This document shows, piece after piece, positions 59,776 through 64,000 of a stretch of 64,000 bases of DNA; within the stretch, counting starts at the first letter, position 1, and every line of letters begins with the position of its first letter. The DNA lies in the NCBI RefSeq assembly GCF_003143995.1, contig NZ_QFWG01000001.1:248001-312000 (forward strand), given 5' to 3'. The notes under the pieces were generated by a model. That model searched no databases, was not told the origin of the DNA, and was given only the letters and a program-made list of their open reading frames with translations. Position numbers and translations under genes: made by a program. This stretch comes from Pseudoglutamicibacter cumminsii. Its GTDB lineage: Bacteria; Actinomycetota; Actinomycetes; Actinomycetales; Micrococcaceae.

Positions 59776-61521
59776 TTAGTTCTCCTCTACTTTCGGTGAC
59801 TCAGAACCCTGAGTGTTCTCGCGGGCCTCAAGCTCTTCAGCTCGGCGACGCTCGGCGATGGTCATACGACGCTGAGCCTCGCGGTTAGCGCCGCTACCCT
59901 TCTTGCCGTCCTGCTGCGCATCACCCGTTTGGCGGCGCACGCGAACACGACCTGCACCTGCGTACAGCGGTTCCGCACCCAGAAGGCGTGGGTCAAGACC
60001 AGACATACGGTGGCCCTCAGAGAAGAAACGCATACGGCTCAGCAACTGCAGCATCGGGTGCGTGAATAGGAACACCACGAAAATATCCGCAACCGCAGTC
60101 AGACCCAACGTAAACGCGAAGCCCTTGACGTTACCTACAGCCACGAAATAGAGAACAACGGCCGCGAGGATGTTGACGGCCTTGGAAGCCAAAATCGTAC
60201 GACGTGCACGGTTCCAACCCGTCTCAATGGCCTGCTGAAGTCGGCGACCCTCGCGCAACTCATCACGAATACGTTCGAAGTAGACGATAAACGAGTCCGC
60301 GGTCAGACCAATCGAGACAATCAAACCCGCGACACCCGCCAACGACAAGCGGTAATTCGCGCCCCAGCCCAGCAGAACGATCGCAAGGTAGGTCAACGTA
60401 CCCATGATGATGAGCGAGGCCATCGTGACCAGACCCAAAACGCGGTACTGGAAGAAAGAATAGACAGCAACCAGAACGAGACCGATCAAGCCTGCGATCA
60501 TACCGGACTTCAACTGATCAGCACCGAGCTTCGCCGATACCTGAGTCTCAGTAGGGATGTTGAAGCTCATCGGCAACGCACCATAGCGCAACTGCTCTGC
60601 GAGCTCCTGAGCGGACTCCTGGGTGAAGTTACCGGTAATCGACGAGCGACCATCGGAAATGACTGCCAGCGACTGCGGAGCCGAAACCACGCGGCCATCC
60701 AACACGATCGCGAACTGATTCTTAGGAGGCTGCGAGGAAGTCAGGCGCTGAGTGACAGTCTTGAACGCATCGGCACCCTTCTTGTTGAAGGTCAATGCAA
60801 CTTCCCAGCCGCCCGTCGTGTAGCCCTGGGAGTTCTGCTCTGGACGCGCCTCAGCATCAGTGATGTCCGAACCCGATACCTCAACCGGCCCCAAGAGGTA
60901 CTTGGCCTGCAACGGCGGATCGAGCTCACACGCAATAGCCGGCTCATCAGCCTTAAACGTTGTGCGCTCCTTCTTGTTCATCTCCGCCTCGCAGTCCCAC
61001 TGCTGGAACTGACGGAACAGCTCAGGAGTAACCCACGCGTCATCTGAACCGTGCTTAGGTTTACCCTCCGGCTTTGGGATGTCCTTGATCGGAGTCAGGT
61101 CCTTCTCAGGCGTCGCGGTGATGTCCTGGCTCGCCGTGATCACCGGACGGAACTGCATCTGAGCAGAAGACTTAATCAGGTTACGGGTCTTCTCATCAGG
61201 AATACCCGGCATCGCGACGACGATGTTCTGATTGTTCTGAGTCGTCACTTCAGCTTCGGCAACGCCAGTGCCGTCAACACGCTGGCGAATAATCTCAACA
61301 GCTTGCTGCAACTGTTCAGAAGTGACCTTCTTACTTGGGTCATCCAACTTAGGGGTCAGCACCATCTCGGTACCGCCCTCAAGGTCCAGTGCAAGCTTAG
61401 GAAGCGCGCCGGTCTTGCCAGCGACGACGCCACCAACAAGCACAGCAATCATCACGAGGTGAATGACCGCAAGCCAGATGAGCGACCGACGCGCATGACG
61501 CTTGGGGCTAGATGTTGACAT
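59776..61521 (-). CDS. secD: SecD, protein translocase accessory subunit
   Basis: The SecF partner. I start at ATG 61521 (MSTSSPKRHARR); a TTG five codons earlier is less likely. The 581 residues start with a membrane helix (about 15-37), LDLEGGTEMVLTP (the family signature LGLDLxGG region), then a long extracellular P1 domain and five helices from about 330. The family TADSFIVYFERIRDELREGR is present near the end. The last 70 residues are a charged, basic tail. yajC lies 97 bp upstream. Confidence 0.96.
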   Translation of the reverse strand: MSTSSPKRHARRSLIWLAVIHLVMIAVLVGGVVAGKTGALPKLALDLEGGTEMVLTPKLDDPSKKVTSEQLQQAVEIIRQRVDGTGVAEAEVTTQNNQNIVVAMPGIPDEKTRNLIKSSAQMQFRPVITASQDITATPEKDLTPIKDIPKPEGKPKHGSDDAWVTPELFRQFQQWDCEAEMNKKERTTFKADEPAIACELDPPLQAKYLLGPVEVSGSDITDAEARPEQNSQGYTTGGWEVALTFNKKGADAFKTVTQRLTSSQPPKNQFAIVLDGRVVSAPQSLAVISDGRSSITGNFTQESAQELAEQLRYGALPMSFNIPTETQVSAKLGADQLKSGMIAGLIGLVLVAVYSFFQYRVLGLVTMASLIIMGTLTYLAIVLLGWGANYRLSLAGVAGLIVSIGLTADSFIVYFERIRDELREGRRLQQAIETGWNRARRTILASKAVNILAAVVLYFVAVGNVKGFAFTLGLTAVADIFVVFLFTHPMLQLLSRMRFFSEGHRMSGLDPRLLGAEPLYAGAGRVRVRRQTGDAQQDGKKGSGANREAQRRMTIAERRRAEELEARENTQGSESPKVEEN

Positions 61522-61618
61522 AGGGGTTTCTCTCAAACACGAGCAATGAACAAATAAAACTTTGCGGCGGCCTCAAAACCTCAACGTGAAAAAGGTCCGA
61601 ACTGCCGGACGCCAGACG

Positions 61619-62002
61619 TCAGCGCTGGCCAGGTTCCTCAGAGCCGCCGTTGTCCTTCGGCTCATCCGTCGAGGCGGTGTCGGCAGCGCTTTCCTGAGGG
61701 AACTGAGCGATGGCCTGAATGTGGAACATCACGCGGTTGCCTGGAGAGAGCTCCAGCAACACCTTGTTCTCGTCCTTGAAGGTGTCAACGACAGTGCCGA
61801 AGATGCCCGCGGTCGTCATGACCTCCGCGCCCGGAACAAGCTTGGTCTCGCGCTCTTCATGGGCCTTCTGCATCCGCTTACGGTTACGGAACATAGTAAA
61901 GACCAGGAAGATGACCATCAGGCCAAGCATCAGCAAGAGAGGGCTAAAGCCTCCAGTCTGTGCCTTTTCACCTTCGGCCAATAACTGCTGCGCGGAGAAC
62001 AC
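61619..62002 (-). CDS. yajC: YajC, preprotein translocase subunit
   Basis: A small Sec-associated protein of 127 residues with one membrane helix (residues about 19-38, FSPLLLMLGLMVIFLVFTMF) and the YajC domain RNRKRMQKAHEERETKLVPGAEVMTTAGIFGTVV in outline (basic, then LxPGxxVMTxxGxxGxV). The start is GTG with GAGGA upstream. ruvB lies 147 bp upstream. The tail is Glu/Asp-rich. Confidence 0.94.
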   Translation of the reverse strand: MFSAQQLLAEGEKAQTGGFSPLLLMLGLMVIFLVFTMFRNRKRMQKAHEERETKLVPGAEVMTTAGIFGTVVDTFKDENKVLLELSPGNRVMFHIQAIAQFPQESAADTASTDEPKDNGGSEEPGQR

Positions 62003-62149
62003 GGGGCATCCTCAATTCAGGTTGTAGAAAACGTTGCATGACCTTGCACACAATTAAGCGCAAGGGAAACACCGATCTAGCCTAACCCACGTAACCAGCG
62101 ACTCGCCGCACATCCGCCCTAGGTTTCAAACGAGGAATCGAACCAGGTT

Positions 62150-63220
62150 TCAGATCAGACGGCCTGTACCACCGGTTTCTGGATCGCTTCCAGCGACGGA
62201 GCCCGGCGCACCTTCTGGAGGTGTCAGTCCGAGGTGCGCCCACGCGGCTGGAGTCGCCACACGCCCACGTGCAGTGCGGCCGAGAAGGCCTTCGCGAACC
62301 AGATAAGGCTCAGCAACCTCCTCAACGGTTTCCGTCTCTTCACCTACCGAGATAGCGAGCGTCGACAGGCCAACAGGGCCACCACCGAACTTGGTGCACA
62401 AGGCCAGCAAAACCGAACGGTCCAGGCGGTCCAGGCCGCGCTCGTCGACGTCGTACATATCCAACGCAGCAGCTGCCTGCACCGCATCGATCCGGTCGAT
62501 CCGGTGCACGAGCGACCAGTCACGCACACGACGAAGAAGCCTGTTCGCGATACGCGGGGTTCCCCGCGATCGCGACGCGATTTGCTGGTAGCCGTCGTCA
62601 GTGAGCCGCACATCAAGCATCACTGCCGAACGCCGCAGAACCATCTCTAGCTCTTCGACCGAATAGAAGTCCAGATGTCCCGTAAAGCCGAACCGGTCCC
62701 TCAGCGGCCCTGGCAAGAGGCCCGCACGCGTCGTGGCACCGACCAATGTGAAAGGCGGAAGATCCAAAGGAATCGCCGTAGCGCCGGCACCCTTACCGAC
62801 GACGATGTCAACGCGGAAGTCCTCCATCGCGAGGTACAGCATCTCTTCAGCCGGGCGGGCAAGACGGTGAATCTCGTCGAGGAACAAAACCTCGCCTTCG
62901 GAAAGCGAGGACAAGATCGCCGCGAGGTCGCCCGCGTTCTGGATGGCGGGTCCGGAACTAATGCGTAGTGGGGCCTGCATCTCAGCTGCAACGATCATCG
63001 CGAGCGTAGTCTTACCAAGCCCTGGAGGACCTGAGAGCAATACGTGATCGGCAACCCGGCCACGCAACTTCGAAGATTCGAGGACCAGAGACAGCTGCTC
63101 ACGAACCCGCGACTGGCCCACGAACTCATCGAAGTTCTTTGGGCGCATCGCGGCTTCAAGCGCGCGTTCCTCGGGTTCGCCCGTTGCGTCCACGAGTCCA
63201 CGCGACATGTCATCTGCCAT
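62150..63220 (-). CDS. ruvB: RuvB, Holliday-junction branch-migration motor
   Basis: A hexameric AAA+ helicase that works with RuvA. The 356 residues have Walker [15 protein letters not shown] (about 60-70), Walker [10 protein letters not shown], and the sensor sequence [18 protein letters not shown]. The C-terminal winged-helix domain starts near [16 protein letters not shown]. The gene begins 39 bases after the end of ruvA. Confidence 0.98.
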   Translation of the reverse strand: MADDMSRGLVDATGEPEERALEAAMRPKNFDEFVGQSRVREQLSLVLESSKLRGRVADHVLLSGPPGLGKTTLAMIVAAEMQAPLRISSGPAIQNAGDLAAILSSLSEGEVLFLDEIHRLARPAEEMLYLAMEDFRVDIVVGKGAGATAIPLDLPPFTLVGATTRAGLLPGPLRDRFGFTGHLDFYSVEELEMVLRRSAVMLDVRLTDDGYQQIASRSRGTPRIANRLLRRVRDWSLVHRIDRIDAVQAAAALDMYDVDERGLDRLDRSVLLALCTKFGGGPVGLSTLAISVGEETETVEEVAEPYLVREGLLGRTARGRVATPAAWAHLGLTPPEGAPGSVAGSDPETGGTGRLI

Positions 63221-63259
63221 CTCGATGCGTTCCTCTCCCCTTGCTGATTACCCGTGACA

Positions 63260-63898
63260 TTAGGACCGTATGCCGGTCCCGGCACCCACTCCACGCAACG
63301 TGGCACGCAACAGTTCAGGAACCGAGGCTCCCGCGAGTTCAGGCTGTGCCTTGAGGGTTGCGGCCAGAACCTTCTTAGCTTCCTTCTCGGTCCACCCCAG
63401 GCCCGTCAAGCCCTCGACAACCTGAGCCTCTGCCGCGCGGGCCAATGCGTCTGCTTCAGTTTCCGGCGCTGGCGACTGCTCGGCTGGCACATCTGCAGAC
63501 AGCGTCAGCTTGCCCTTGAGCTCAAGAATGATGCGGCTAGCGGACTTAGGTCCAACGCCGGATACGCGCGTCAACGCCTTCGTGTCTTCGCTTTGCACGG
63601 CCGCCGCTAGCTCGTCCGCGGAATGCACCGCCAGAATTGCTAGACCCAGCTTCGGGCCAATGCCGGAGACGGTAGTGATGATCTCGAAAACATCGCGGTC
63701 GCGCACAGTGCTGAAACCGAACAGCGTCATCGAGTCTTCGCGCACGACCAGGCTAGTCGGAAGCGTCGCTTCCTCACCCACAGTGAGTTCCCCTAGCGTC
63801 CGCGGAACAGCGTTGACCAGATACCCCACGCCATTGACGTCGAGCACAACCGAGTTCAGATTCAACGCCACAACTGTGCCTCGAAGCTGAGAAATCAT
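63260..63898 (-). CDS. ruvA: RuvA, Holliday-junction recognition subunit
   Basis: Binds the four-way junction and targets RuvB. I start at ATG 63898 (MISQLRGTVVALN), the family start; upstream codons in the frame are not homologous. The 212 residues have the N-terminal OB domain (VVLDVNGVGYLVNAVP), two helix-hairpin-helix motifs (VSGIGPKLGLAIL and VSGVGPKSASRIILELK) and the C-terminal domain III (GLGWTEKEAKKVL). Its ruvC partner, if present, lies beyond the right edge. Confidence 0.97.
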   Translation of the reverse strand: MISQLRGTVVALNLNSVVLDVNGVGYLVNAVPRTLGELTVGEEATLPTSLVVREDSMTLFGFSTVRDRDVFEIITTVSGIGPKLGLAILAVHSADELAAAVQSEDTKALTRVSGVGPKSASRIILELKGKLTLSADVPAEQSPAPETEADALARAAEAQVVEGLTGLGWTEKEAKKVLAATLKAQPELAGASVPELLRATLRGVGAGTGIRS

Positions 63899-64000
63899 GG
63901 GTACGGACAACCTTTCACGGAGAAAACGCACGCGTCGTACGGCAAAGAATCACCGCAATCCCTACTATATCCGAATATATCTTCGAATCTACGGATCGCC
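63899..64000. other. Upstream region of ruvA to window edge
   Basis: No ORF crosses this stretch. It is AT-rich at the far end (TATATCCGAATATATC), which may be part of a promoter or of an intergenic gap, but no clear -35/-10 pair can be assigned. Confidence 0.4.

Noticed and set aside
62100-62149. A T-arm-like GGTTCGATTCC on the minus strand after ruvB
   Set aside because: The five flanking bases do not pair fully, and there is no room for the other arms between ruvB and yajC, so it is not a tRNA.

Overview
This window is a compact stretch of chromosome from a high-GC Gram-positive bacterium. The gene order (hemW-lepA-rpsT-holA-comEC-comEA-degV-leuS; pyrR-pyrBC-carAB-pyrF-gmk-rpoZ-coaBC-metK-priA; alaS-ruvX-mltG-aroECKB-efp-nusB; ruvAB-yajC-secDF-relA; hisS-aspS), frequent GTG starts, NrtR-type control of NAD synthesis and a PriA without a Walker A motif all fit the Actinomycetota. 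They look most like the Micrococcaceae, an Arthrobacter relative with moderate GC and short intergenic gaps; the genus is a guess (Pseudoglutamicibacter-like). I see no prophage, insertion sequence, CRISPR array, tRNA or rRNA. Nearly all genes are core genes.

Layout. 1-2606: hemW (cut by the window edge) and lepA on the minus strand. 2746-3838: an orphan MazF/PemK-like gene and rpsT on the plus strand. 3975-12094 (minus): holA, comEC, comEA, degV and leuS. 12202-21071: an accessory-looking block in which glpK and glpD (minus) flank a plus-strand NAD island (nrtR-nadA-nadC-cysteine desulfurase), followed by an alpha/beta hydrolase. nadC carries a frameshift and nadB is not here. 21058-37003 (minus, read right to left): efp-nusB, then pyrR-pyrB-pyrC-PH-like-carA-carB-pyrF-gmk, then rpoZ, coaBC, metK, priA. 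37123-46502 (minus): alaS-ruvX-mltG-aroE-aroC-aroK-aroB-TPR protein, coupled by overlaps. 46590-49741 (minus): rarA, rpsD and two small membrane proteins. 49831-50271: dtd (plus). 50365-53688 (minus): hisS and aspS. 54018-56340 (plus): a DUF349 protein and an uncharacterised protein, convergent with relA. 56300-63898 (minus): ruvA-ruvB-yajC-secD-secF and relA.

Regulation visible in the sequence. A 21-bp palindrome overlaps the probable nrtR promoter, and that transcript may be leaderless. The pyrR leader carries a sequence fitting the PyrR RNA-binding loop, just 5' of a strong Shine-Dalgarno sequence, which suggests translational repression of the pyr operon. Several strong hairpin terminators mark operon ends.

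The most unusual feature is a scatter of short tandem duplications (units about 14-21 bp, two or three copies) in at least 13 places, mostly at gene starts, gene ends and junctions. In glpK and aroE the duplication copies the start codon itself, and in nadC/cysteine desulfurase it has built the junction between the two genes. I did not find a clearly new multi-gene defence or metabolic system.
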